In this document: positions 6,679-13,363 of the stretch, piece after piece | Layout of the letters: each line of letters opens with the position of its first letter | Numbering within the stretch: position 1 is the stretch's first letter | Assembly: GCA_902477055.1 (NCBI GenBank) | Contig: CABSFY010000041.1 | Coordinates: 1-18,682, forward strand | Reading direction: 5' to 3' | Origin: an uncultured Eubacteriales bacterium | GTDB taxonomy: Bacteria; Bacillota; Clostridia; Oscillospirales; Oscillospiraceae | DNA length: 18,682 bases | Position numbers and translations under genes: made by a program | Notes under the pieces: generated by a model | What the model was told of the DNA's origin: nothing | What the model saw: the letters and a program-made list of their open reading frames with translations, nothing else | Databases searched by the model: none

Positions 6679-6707
6679 TGGAAAATAATCCGAGCCTGTG
6701 CTATACT
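6679..6707 (+). promoter_or_regulatory. Promoter of the two-component operon
   Basis: TATACT (6702-6707) is preceded by TGC, an extended -10, with a weak -35 (TGGAAA, 6679-6684) at 17 bases. It lies 22 bases upstream of the response regulator start. Confidence 0.6.
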
Positions 6708-6729
6708 ATTCCGGAAGGGAGGCGAGGGA

Positions 6730-7419
6730 ATGTACAAGCTGTTGATTGTCGAGGATGACCCATGCATCGCCGAGGCGGTCGCGCTCTACGCGCGGCAATG
6801 GGGGCTGGAGGCGCATACGGTTCGCGATTTTCGCAATGTTATGACGGAATTTGCCGCTGTGCAGCCGCATCTGGTGCTGCTCGATATCGCACTGCCATTT
6901 TTTGATGGCTATCATTGGTGTTCGGAGATCCGAAAGCTCTCGAATGTGCCTATCATTTTCCTTTCCTCGGCGGCGGATAACATGAACATCGTCATGGCGT
7001 TGAGCCTCGGTGCGGACGATTTTATCGCGAAGCCATTTGATCTGGGCATTTTGATGGCGAAGGTGCAGGCGCTGTTTCGCCGGACGTACGATTTCACTGC
7101 CGAACGTTCCGTGCTGGAGCATCGCGGGGCTTTCCTCGACGTCGGAACGAGTACGCTGACCTATCAGGGCAAGCGCATCCCGCTGTCCAAGAATGAGTAT
7201 CGGATTTTACATTGCCTGATGGAAAACAAGGGCCGCGTCGTCAGCCGGGAGCGGCTGATGGAGCGGCTTTGGGAGACGGATGTGTTCGTTGACGAAAACA
7301 CGCTGACCGTCAACGTCAACCGCCTGCGGCGAAAGCTGGATGCGGCGGGGCTGGCCGGTTTTGTTGAAACGCGCGTCGGCATCGGCTATACGCTCAGCGA
7401 AGAAACGGAGGGCTTATGA
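6730..7419 (+). CDS. OmpR-family response regulator (BceR-like)
   Basis: The 229-residue product has an N-terminal receiver domain with the acidic pair Asp9/Asp10 (VEDD), phosphoacceptor Asp52 (LLDIALP), the conserved Ser at 79-80 and Lys101 (AKPFD). A C-terminal winged helix (about 130-229) has the usual features: LSKNEYRILHCLMENKGRVV, then the recognition region NTLTVNVNRLRRKL. It would be phosphorylated by the kinase downstream and control nearby or distant promoters. The ATG at 6730 follows GGGAGGCGAGGG; an upstream open frame lacks a start site of its own. It overlaps the kinase by ATGA. The family is usually tied to antimicrobial peptide response, but no such transporter is adjacent. 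Confidence 0.93.
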   Translation: MYKLLIVEDDPCIAEAVALYARQWGLEAHTVRDFRNVMTEFAAVQPHLVLLDIALPFFDGYHWCSEIRKLSNVPIIFLSSAADNMNIVMALSLGADDFIAKPFDLGILMAKVQALFRRTYDFTAERSVLEHRGAFLDVGTSTLTYQGKRIPLSKNEYRILHCLMENKGRVVSRERLMERLWETDVFVDENTLTVNVNRLRRKLDAAGLAGFVETRVGIGYTLSEETEGL

Positions 7420-8402
7420 GACTGCTCCGCTCCTATCTCCGGCAGTACCGCTGGGGGATCGTACTTTACGCCATCTTTTGCGGCATTTTTACGGCCTGCT
7501 TCTGCTTGTACCGTCTGCCGCTGCGGGCGGTGGCCTATCCAGCGGGGCTGTGCGTCCTGCTTGGTACGGGGGCGCTGACCGCTGATTTCCTCCGCACTCG
7601 CGCAAAACACCGCACGATGCTTGTCCTGGAGCAAAACTGCGCCGTACTTTTGTCGGACCTGCCGCAGCCGGAAACGATTGCGGAGGCAGATTGTCAGCAG
7701 CTGCTGCTCTCGCTGCGGGAGCAAATGCTCGCGGCGCAGAACTCTGCTGCGAACCAGTACCGCGATATGATGGAATACTACACCGTCTGGGTCCATCAGA
7801 TCAAAACGCCGATTGCTTCAATGCGGCTTACGTTGCAGAATGAGGACACAGCCTTGTCGCGAAAGCTGTCCCTCGAATTGCTGCGCATCGAGCAGTACGT
7901 CGAAATGGTGCTGGCCTACCTGCGCCTGGATGCACCAGCGAATGATTTTGTTTTTCGCACCTGTGCGCTGGACGAGATCGTGCGCCGCTCGGTCAGAAAA
8001 TTTGCTTCGGAATTCATTGTAAAGCGATTGAAGCTGACCTATGAACCGACGGAGTTGACGCTGATTACCGATGAAAAATGGCTTGGATTTGTGATCGATC
8101 AGCTTCTGTCCAATGCGCTGAAATACACGCAGGCGGGTGGCGTACGTATCTATCTTGACGGAAAAACGCTTTGCATCGCGGACACCGGCATCGGTATCGC
8201 GCCGGAGGACCTGCCGCGCGTGTTTGAAAAGGGCTACACCGGCTACAACGGCCGTTCCGACCGCCGCGCGACGGGCATCGGCCTGTACCTCTGCCGCCGC
8301 GTCTGCAAAAATCTCAATATCCCGTTGACCGCCACGTCTGAACCCGGAAAGGGTACCGTGATGCGCCTTGATCTGTCACAAAAACCGCTCCGTGCGGAAT
8401 AA
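7416..8402 (+). CDS. BceS-type sensor histidine kinase
   Basis: The 328-residue product has two N-terminal transmembrane helices (about 14-32 and 39-57) with almost no extracellular loop between them, the intramembrane-sensing layout of BceS/GraS/YxdK kinases. The phosphoacceptor is His127 in VWVHQIKTPIASMRL, a sequence characteristic of this group. The HATPase_c domain has the N box LLSNALKY (Asn233), the G1 box ADTGIGI (Asp256) and the G2 box TGIGL (286-290). In the known family the kinase senses a BceAB-type ABC transporter under peptide antibiotic stress. Neither bceA nor bceB occurs in this window; the downstream gene is convergent and unrelated. The partner transporter, if any, must be elsewhere. 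Confidence 0.93.
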   Translation: MRLLRSYLRQYRWGIVLYAIFCGIFTACFCLYRLPLRAVAYPAGLCVLLGTGALTADFLRTRAKHRTMLVLEQNCAVLLSDLPQPETIAEADCQQLLLSLREQMLAAQNSAANQYRDMMEYYTVWVHQIKTPIASMRLTLQNEDTALSRKLSLELLRIEQYVEMVLAYLRLDAPANDFVFRTCALDEIVRRSVRKFASEFIVKRLKLTYEPTELTLITDEKWLGFVIDQLLSNALKYTQAGGVRIYLDGKTLCIADTGIGIAPEDLPRVFEKGYTGYNGRSDRRATGIGLYLCRRVCKNLNIPLTATSEPGKGTVMRLDLSQKPLRAE

Positions 8403-8437
8403 AGCAGCGTGCCGATGCGCTCGGCACGCTGCTCTTT
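8403..8437. terminator. Bidirectional terminator between kinase and acyltransferase genes
   Basis: AGCAGCGTGCCGA (8403-8415) and TCGGCACGCTGCT (8421-8433) form a perfect 13-bp stem with a 5-base loop. T-runs are short on both sides (CTTTA on plus, TTTATT on minus), but the position between two convergent stop codons (8402 and 8443) supports termination both ways. Confidence 0.75.
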
Positions 8438-8442
8438 ATGCC

Positions 8443-9717
8443 TTATGCCTTTGCTGCGGCGCGTTCGAGCTTGCTCAGCTCCTCGGTCGCCAGCCGTGCC
8501 TTGGCGACAACGTCGCCGGAAACGGCAGGGAAGCAGTAGTACAGGAAATTCGGCTTGCCGATGCAGATCATGTCGCCGAGCTCGTACCAGTAAAAATCGG
8601 AGTAGAGGCTGTAGGATGCGGCGGGCTTTTGCACATAGTCCAGCTTTCCGCCGCAGCCGGTCAAATGGAAGCCCTCGACCGTATGCGTCAGGTGGCCGCG
8701 CCCGACGTGATACGCGGCCTTCGCGTCGCGGATGATGTAGATCTCTACGTCGGATTCCAGCCGGTAGCTGCCCGCTTCAATCTCTTTTCGTACCTCCTCG
8801 CGTTCCCAACGATACCAATCCGGGATATGGGTGAAGCGGCCCTCGCCGTCGAGCGGGGAGAGGTAGCCCTCCTCCGTCAGTTCATAGCCCTTGCCGCAGC
8901 GGTTGCAGCGGATGAAAACGCCCTTGCCCTCCATCTGACCCTCGGAGAGGCAGTGCGGGCATTTGTAGAGAATGCGGTTGAGATGGTCGGCACGGAAGCC
9001 TTCTTTGATGCGGATGCTGTGTTCCTGCTGGTAACGGAAATTGTCGAAGGAGAACTGCTGCTGCAAAATTTCGTTCAGCTCCGCGACGGATTTTTCCGCA
9101 ATTTCCTCCGGCGAGAGCAGATATTCGACCTCTGCGCTCACATCTGTCTTACGGAGCTGGAGGTTGTTATATAATGGGTCGCGTAAAAATGCGCCGTTCG
9201 TCCGAATCATCACGACGGGAACGCCGAGCAGCTTCAGGCACTTTCCGACGCTCTCCGGCAGCGGCGTTGCCGTACCGTCAAAGGAGTAACTTGCCTCAGG
9301 ATACATCAGGACGGATGTGCGCAGTGTGTTGACACAGTAGATCATATCCTTGACGAGTGCGTAATCGGTCACGAATTTCGCCGTCGGAACGCAGCCGAGA
9401 TGCCGCATGAGCCACTCCTTGCCGACAAAGCCGTCCGACGTGCAGACGATGCTCAGCGGCCGGGGATAGAACACGCTCGTTGCGATCTTGAGGTCAATAA
9501 AGCTGGAATGGTTCATCAGAATCAGACAAGGCTCCGCCTTTTTCAACCGCTCCATACCGATTTTTTTGCATTGAAAATGTACCTTCCGCAGCCCCGGTGC
9601 GGAAAAAATCCGCAGCAGCGTCCGGAAAAACAACGACGGCCGCCGCGGCTTTTTCCGCTTTACCGGCGGCAGCGCCAATACCTTTTCATAAGGCAGCTCC
9701 ATTGTCTTGATTTTCAT
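8443..9717 (-). CDS. PlsC-type lysophospholipid acyltransferase with C-terminal zinc ribbon
   Basis: The product has 424 residues from the ATG at 9717. The acyltransferase core shows the catalytic HX4D box as NHSSFID (His70, Asp75) and a YPEASYSFDG segment (about 139-148) in place of the usual FPEGTRS motif. After about residue 250 comes a zinc ribbon with Cys253, Cys256, Cys271 and Cys274 (CPHC, CNRC), then about 150 residues rich in aromatic amino acids. Plain PlsC proteins are 200-250 residues, so the C-terminal half is an extra module. It probably acylates a lysolipid or similar acceptor at the membrane; the acceptor is unknown. The TTG at 9747 is excluded because it falls at the predicted transcription start. 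The ribosome binding site at 9717 (AGCGGGG) is modest. Confidence 0.87.
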   Translation of the reverse strand: MKIKTMELPYEKVLALPPVKRKKPRRPSLFFRTLLRIFSAPGLRKVHFQCKKIGMERLKKAEPCLILMNHSSFIDLKIATSVFYPRPLSIVCTSDGFVGKEWLMRHLGCVPTAKFVTDYALVKDMIYCVNTLRTSVLMYPEASYSFDGTATPLPESVGKCLKLLGVPVVMIRTNGAFLRDPLYNNLQLRKTDVSAEVEYLLSPEEIAEKSVAELNEILQQQFSFDNFRYQQEHSIRIKEGFRADHLNRILYKCPHCLSEGQMEGKGVFIRCNRCGKGYELTEEGYLSPLDGEGRFTHIPDWYRWEREEVRKEIEAGSYRLESDVEIYIIRDAKAAYHVGRGHLTHTVEGFHLTGCGGKLDYVQKPAASYSLYSDFYWYELGDMICIGKPNFLYYCFPAVSGDVVAKARLATEELSKLERAAAKA

Positions 9718-9752
9718 GGAAAAGACCCCGCTTTGCTTGAGTGTCAAATTTA

Positions 9753-9781
9753 ATTATACCATCACAGTTGCAGGGATGCAA
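9753..9781 (-). promoter_or_regulatory. Promoter of the acyltransferase gene
   Basis: On the minus strand TTGCAT (9776-9781), a 17-base spacer and a perfect TATAAT (9753-9758). The implied transcription start near 9746 leaves a leader of about 30 bases before the ATG at 9717 and rules out the TTG at 9747. Confidence 0.8.
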
Positions 9782-9834
9782 GGATTTTCGACAAAAACTG
9801 CCCTCGTCCGCCGCCGCGAAAGCAAAAAAAGTGC

Positions 9835-9863
9835 TTGCCTTTTCTAAATGAATGTGCTATAAT
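9835..9863 (+). promoter_or_regulatory. Promoter of tRNA-Val
   Basis: TTGCCT (9835-9840), a 17-base spacer and TATAAT (9858-9863) preceded by TGTGC. The tRNA starts 11 bases after the -10. Confidence 0.85.
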
Positions 9864-9874
9864 ATCCCCGCTAC

Positions 9875-9951
9875 GGAGGCTTAGCTCAGCTGGTTAGAGC
9901 GCCTGCTTCACACGCAGGAGGTCGATGGTTCGAGTCCATTAGTCTCCACCA
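9875..9951 (+). tRNA. tRNA-Val (anticodon CAC)
   Basis: Complete 77-base tRNA including an encoded CCA (9949-9951). The acceptor arm GGAGGCT pairs with AGTCTCC (one G-U). The D-arm has AGCTCAGCTGGTTAGAGCG, the anticodon stem CCTGC/GCAGG encloses TTCACAC so the anticodon is CAC (reads GUG), and the T-loop is GTTCGAGTCC. It has its own promoter and terminator and thus is a single-gene unit. Confidence 0.97.
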
Positions 9952-9982
9952 AAGCACGCTTCGGCGTGCTTTTTTCTTTTTT
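9952..9982 (+). terminator. Terminator of tRNA-Val
   Basis: AAGCACGC (9952-9959), loop TTCG, GCGTGCTT (9964-9971), then TTTTCTTTTTT. The stem starts directly after the CCA end. Confidence 0.93.
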
Positions 9983-10284
9983 ATACGATGTTCCGTTTGC
10001 AAAGCAACCTCTCCCGTACGTTACAAACAGGAGGGAATGCGCTTTCATGCAAAAGTGAGAGCAATGTGCGGAGCCGGCCGGTATGCCGCTACGGTCAGGG
10101 TGAGCTCAGCCAGACATTTTGGCGCTGGTTGTTCCGGCTTGTGGGTCAAACGAGGCCCATCTCTCCGGATACCAGGACGCAGAGGATAAGAAGCACGTGG
10201 AATGCTTAACAGGATACATTGGACGGTTCGAAAATATTTTCCCTTGAAAATAGCGATAATTGCGTTGAATTGGTAAAACTGGTA
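9983..10284. other. Gene-free stretch between tRNA-Val and the SWIM gene; possible decayed coding sequence
   Basis: About 300 bases without a convincing gene. One plus frame is open from 10104 to 10247 (47 codons) and reads protein-like (...GYQDAEDKKHVECLTGYIG...), but it has no start codon with a ribosome binding site. An overlapping frame starting at 9988 is open for 73 codons, also without a site. This may be a fragment of a lost gene; I do not recognise it. A self-complementary GAAAATATTTTC occurs near 10230. Confidence 0.3.
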
Positions 10285-10313
10285 TCGCAAAATTGAAAAA
10301 TATGTGCTATAAT
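10285..10313 (+). promoter_or_regulatory. Promoter of the SWIM zinc-finger gene
   Basis: TATAAT (10308-10313) preceded by TGTGC as an extended -10, with TCGCAA (10285-10290) at 17 bases. The implied start near 10320 gives a leader of about 70 bases. Confidence 0.65.
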
Positions 10314-10388
10314 GCAATCATCAGGCTAGGCTAAATATAAATAATGGCCGAAAAAGGAATCGATAAATTTTCAAGGGGGGAGTGGCTT

Positions 10389-11204
10389 ATGACATTTAGA
10401 ATCGGTTTTGCGGCAGACCATCCCGAAGAAAACTTTACAGAAGCTACATATAGCGCACCGGAGCAGACGGCGGCCCCGCGCAAGTCCGTGGTGCAGGTGC
10501 ATTTTCCTACTCGTAATACGACGCTGGCGTACTATAACGACCGATTCGATCTGAGCGTCGGCGATATGGTCTATGTGGATGGCAGAATGGAAGGTATCCT
10601 TGGTCACATCGTCGAGGTCAACTATAATTTCAAGATCAAGCTGTCCGAGTACAAGTGCGTGATCTCGGTAGTGGACACCACCGTCCATGGACGATTTTTC
10701 ATGGCGGGTTCGCACTTTGTGACCTTCGACCCTGAAGCATTGCCGGTCAGTAAGATCAAAACATGGTACATGGCTCCACTAAAGAATGATGACGAATATG
10801 CCAGCGGCCGCGATGATACCACATTCCGCTTGGATGACAAGCAAGGTATGAAGGTAAGTCCCGCCATTGCGGAGCGTGGCCGAGAATACTACGTCAGGAA
10901 TAGAGTGAAATATATCAGCATCGCCGGAATGCGCGGCTACGCGATCGTTGTGGGTACCGTGCCTTACGAAGTTGAATTTGAGTACAACGACGGCGAGATT
11001 AGCGGCCTGACTTGTACGTGCTTTTGTAGTTACAATTGCAAGCATGAGTTTGCGGCAATGCTCCAACTGCGCGAAACGCTAGAGAGCATCGAAAAGAATT
11101 ACGCCGCAGAGTTCAAACGCACCGACTGCTTCTCGGCAGTGGACAAAGAAACCCTGTTTGCCTTCGCAATCGACAGCAAGAACACTGGCTCACTACAACT
11201 ATAA
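10389..11204 (+). CDS. SWIM zinc-finger domain protein of unknown role
   Basis: The product has 271 residues. Near the C-terminus, LTCTCFCSYNCKHEFAAML carries the SWIM arrangement: CxC (Cys209/211/213) followed by CxH (Cys217, His219). It is preceded by AERGREYYVRNRV (about 161-173), typical of the strand-helix leading into SWIM domains. SWIM fingers bind zinc and are thought to mediate DNA or protein contacts, often attached to SNF2 helicases or MULE transposases; here no such enzyme is fused or adjacent. The N-terminal 150 residues contain beta-rich segments that I cannot assign. The start at 10389 has GGGGGGAG upstream; an in-frame ATG at 10344 has none. I believe similar stand-alone proteins occur in gut Clostridia, but I know of no experimental function. 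Confidence 0.8.
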   Translation: MTFRIGFAADHPEENFTEATYSAPEQTAAPRKSVVQVHFPTRNTTLAYYNDRFDLSVGDMVYVDGRMEGILGHIVEVNYNFKIKLSEYKCVISVVDTTVHGRFFMAGSHFVTFDPEALPVSKIKTWYMAPLKNDDEYASGRDDTTFRLDDKQGMKVSPAIAERGREYYVRNRVKYISIAGMRGYAIVVGTVPYEVEFEYNDGEISGLTCTCFCSYNCKHEFAAMLQLRETLESIEKNYAAEFKRTDCFSAVDKETLFAFAIDSKNTGSLQL

Positions 11205-11404
11205 GAATTCCTAAAAACGTACTTTCCCAATTTGTGAGAAGCCTGGTTTCCTCTGTCGCAGCTGCAAGCATAACGCAGGTGGTTTTTCCGCGTCCTTCCG
11301 AGTTGGGGCCATTCCGCCACCTGACGAAGAGGGGAATCAACGCCGTGGATTACTCGGTGAACTACGGGTTGATAAGGGAGGGGCGGTTTTCTCAGACTGA
11401 TACT

Positions 11405-11478
11405 GATTCTTGATTAAAATATTTCATCAAGAATCCCAAGTGCTACGCACACGCGCATCATGCGAACGCACGATGCGC
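11405..11478. repeat. Two consecutive inverted repeats
   Basis: GATTCTTGAT (11405-11414) and ATCAAGAATC (11426-11435) form a perfect 10-bp stem with an 11-base AT-rich loop and no T-run after it on either strand. A second pair, GCGCATC (11453-11459) and GATGCGC (11472-11478), is 7 bp with a loop that itself contains TGCG-AA-CGCA. Confidence 0.55.
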
Positions 11479-11489
11479 CGTTTCATGCA

Positions 11490-11543
11490 GAATCTGACGC
11501 GCCTTTGGCGCTATAAAGAGCTTTTCAAGCTATTTAACAGATT
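11490..11543. repeat. Inverted repeats that can fold as a three-way junction
   Basis: AATCTG (11491-11496) pairs with CAGATT (11538-11543), extendable by one wobble pair. Inside are two perfect small hairpins: GCGCC-TTT-GGCGC (11499-11511) and AGCTT-TTC-AAGCT (11519-11531). This folds on paper into a closing stem with two arms. Function unknown; a structured RNA or the end of a mobile element are possibilities. Confidence 0.4.
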
Positions 11544-11550
11544 TTGGTAT

Positions 11551-11597
11551 AAAAAACAAGCCCGCGCTTTCCGTGGATTCGCGGAAGTGCGGGCTTG
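11551..11597 (-). terminator. Terminator of pepT
   Basis: On the minus strand CAAGCCCGC (11597-11589) pairs with GCGGGCTTG (11565-11557), with an imperfect inner stem (CTTCCGCG/CGTGGAAAG-like), followed by TTTTTT (11556-11551). It starts 5 bases after the pepT stop codon. Confidence 0.92.
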
Positions 11598-11601
11598 GGG
11601 A

Positions 11602-12810
11602 TTATTTTGCGGCGTTGCGGAGGAGGTGCTTTAGAGTGCGGACGGCGGATTCCATGTCCTCGACGGGAACGTATTCAAAGCGGCCGTGGAAGTTTTCGCC
11701 GCCGGTGAAGATGTTCGGGCAGGGGAGGCCTTCGTAGGACAGGCGTGCGCCGTCGGTGCCGCCGCGGATGGGGACGATGCTGGGCGTGACGCCTGCGTCG
11801 AGCATGGCCTGCTTGGCTGCCTCAACGATGTGCAGCACCGGCTCGATCTTTTCTTTCATATTATAATAGCTGTCCTTGATCTCGACCTGTATGGTGCTTT
11901 CACCGTAGCGGTCGTTCAAAAGGGCGGCGATTTTTGCAAACTGCGCCTTTTTCGCCTCGAACTTTGCGCGGTCGTGGTCGCGGATGATGTATTCCAGCGT
12001 CGTCTTTTCCACCTCGCCGTGGATGGCGCACAGGTGGCAGAAGCCCTCATATTTTTCCGTATGCTCCGGCCGCTCGACGACCGGCAGGAGCGCGTGAAAT
12101 TCCATGGCGATGTTCTGAGAGTTAATCATTGTGTTTTTCGCGTAGCCGGGGTGAACATTGCGGCCGAGAACGGTCACGACGGCGGAGGCGGCGTTGAAAT
12201 TTTCATATTCCAGCTCGCCGAGCGTGCCGCCGTCTACGGTGTAGGCATAGTCCGCGCCGAAGTGCGCAAGATCGAAGCGGTCTGCGCCGCGGCCGATCTC
12301 CTCGTCAGGGGTGAAGCCGATGCGGATGGGGGCATGGTCGCCGCCCTCGGACAGAAGCTCCTCGACGGCGGTCAGAATTTCCGCGATACCGGCCTTGTCG
12401 TCCGCGCCGAGGAGCGTTGTGCCGTCGGTGACGATCAGGTGCTTGCCGACGCTGCGGTTCAGAAGCGGAAAGTCCTGCGCGGAGAGGACGATATGCTTCC
12501 CCTCGTTCAAAACGACCGGTTCGCCGGTGTATTCGACGATGCGCGGCTGGATATTTGCGCCGGAGCAGTCGGGCGAGGTGTCCATGTGGGCGATCAGGCC
12601 GATGGCGGGCGCTCCGGCCTTGCCGGGGACCGAGCCGTAGACATAGCCGTCCGCGTCCATTCGCGCGTCAGCGATGCCCATGGCCTGCATTTCCTCGACC
12701 AATGCTGCGCCGAGGCACTTTTGCTTCTCCGTGGACGGGCAGGTTTCGCTGCTCTCGTCGGACCGGGTGTCAAAGGATACATATTTTAGTAAGCGCTCAG
12801 AAACTGTCAT
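11602..12810 (-). CDS. pepT: Peptidase T (tripeptide aminopeptidase)
   Basis: The 402-residue product matches PepT (E. coli about 408). This M20-family cytoplasmic enzyme removes the N-terminal residue from tripeptides using two zinc ions. Metal ligands and catalytic residues are in place: His75 and Asp77 (IAHMDTSP), Asp137 in LGADDKAG, Glu170/Glu171 (TPDEEIG), Asp193 (TVDGG) and His375 (GENFHGRFE). The dimerisation domain lies between about 205 and 320. The ATG has GGAGG upstream at 10 bases. The gene follows a small membrane protein gene on the same strand after a 19-base gap, so the two are probably cotranscribed, and it ends at a strong terminator. Confidence 0.97.
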   Translation of the reverse strand: MTVSERLLKYVSFDTRSDESSETCPSTEKQKCLGAALVEEMQAMGIADARMDADGYVYGSVPGKAGAPAIGLIAHMDTSPDCSGANIQPRIVEYTGEPVVLNEGKHIVLSAQDFPLLNRSVGKHLIVTDGTTLLGADDKAGIAEILTAVEELLSEGGDHAPIRIGFTPDEEIGRGADRFDLAHFGADYAYTVDGGTLGELEYENFNAASAVVTVLGRNVHPGYAKNTMINSQNIAMEFHALLPVVERPEHTEKYEGFCHLCAIHGEVEKTTLEYIIRDHDRAKFEAKKAQFAKIAALLNDRYGESTIQVEIKDSYYNMKEKIEPVLHIVEAAKQAMLDAGVTPSIVPIRGGTDGARLSYEGLPCPNIFTGGENFHGRFEYVPVEDMESAVRTLKHLLRNAAK

Positions 12811-12829
12811 GATGAAAAAACCTCCGGAA

Positions 12830-13294
12830 TCAAATCAATTGAAAAACCAGGCTGCCCGCAGCCAGCGAGAGCAGATTTGCGGTCAGCGTGTAGAGAAAGA
12901 GCTTGCCGCGCGAGTGGTTCGGCAGCTTGATGCAATAGACGATCCATTCGATGAAAAGCACGGCGACCTCCAGAATGGCGATGAGATAGATCGACCGGAT
13001 GCCAAACAAGGCCAGCGTAGTCGCAAGCAGAAAGGCTCCGTGCATGATGAACTGCGAGATGACATTGGTCACGATGATGACCGTTGCTGCCTTCAACCGG
13101 AACAGCAGGCTGACGAGCCATTCGATCAGCACCGTCAGCGCAACGGAGCCGCAGATGAACGCGAGAAAAATCTGCCAATGAAAACCGCCTCTACCCGTGA
13201 ATTCATCGTTCGGCGGCGAATTGGCCGAAACGGTACAGGCAAGGAGCAGGCTGAGCAACAGCAGCAGGCAGGTGATGCGAAGACCTCGTTTCAT
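12830..13294 (-). CDS. Small exported multi-pass membrane protein, unknown function
   Basis: The product has 154 residues. A signal sequence (residues 2-24, Leu-rich, cleavage site VSA before Asn25) is followed by four hydrophobic segments (about 41-63, 69-95, 98-122 and 132-152). LLAC at 17-20 could alternatively be a lipoprotein box, though the -2 Leu is less usual. GGAGG lies 8 bases before the ATG. It sits between ackA and pepT on the same strand, 9 bases before the pepT ribosome binding site begins upstream of pepT's ATG, so it probably shares an mRNA with pepT. No enzymatic motif is visible and I do not recognise the family. A role in peptide handling with PepT is only a contextual guess. 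Confidence 0.78.
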   Translation of the reverse strand: MKRGLRITCLLLLLSLLLACTVSANSPPNDEFTGRGGFHWQIFLAFICGSVALTVLIEWLVSLLFRLKAATVIIVTNVISQFIMHGAFLLATTLALFGIRSIYLIAILEVAVLFIEWIVYCIKLPNHSRGKLFLYTLTANLLSLAAGSLVFQLI

Positions 13295-13320
13295 ATCCGG
13301 TACCTCCGGTCGTAAGAAAT

Positions 13321-13354
13321 GAAAACAGGAGCGCCGCCAGTGACAGCGGCGCTC
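13321..13354 (-). terminator. Terminator or attenuator after ackA
   Basis: GAGCGCCGC and GCGGCGCTC (13346-13354 and 13329-13337) form a 9-bp perfect stem with an 8-base loop; on the minus strand it is followed by CTGTTTTC. The T-run is short and interrupted, and the next gene's ribosome binding site follows within about 20 bases, so partial read-through into the membrane-protein and pepT genes is likely. Confidence 0.7.
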
Positions 13355-13363
13355 GTTGCGGCA

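Larger units (their letters stand above)
11205..11550. other. Gene-free stretch after the SWIM gene, with multiple inverted repeats
   Basis: About 350 bases with no supported gene. A plus frame is open from 11198 to 11413 (71 codons), shifted relative to the SWIM frame and crossing its stop codon, with no start site. Minus-strand frames in the same place are also open, so the signal is ambiguous. From 11405 onward the sequence is dominated by inverted repeats listed separately. No terminator with a T-run for the SWIM gene is evident. Confidence 0.35.

Noticed and set aside
6421..6729. N-terminal extension of the response regulator frame
   Set aside because: The extension is antisense to the trxB-like gene and spans the promoter at 6679-6707; receiver domains begin at MYKLLIVEDD.
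9718..9747. TTG start at 9747 extending the acyltransferase by ten residues
   Set aside because: It coincides with the expected transcription start given TTGCAT-17-TATAAT at 9781-9753; the ATG at 9717 is used instead.
10045..10317. 90-codon minus-strand frame between tRNA-Val and the SWIM gene
   Set aside because: No ribosome binding site or recognisable motif, and it runs across the SWIM promoter.
11113..11340. Minus-strand frame with a P-loop-like GRGKTT
   Set aside because: Too short, no flanking ATPase motifs, overlaps the SWIM coding end, and no ribosome binding site; the match is likely chance.
11686..12789. 367-codon plus-strand frame opposite pepT
   Set aside because: Antisense to a complete PepT with all metal ligands; no ribosome binding site or domain.
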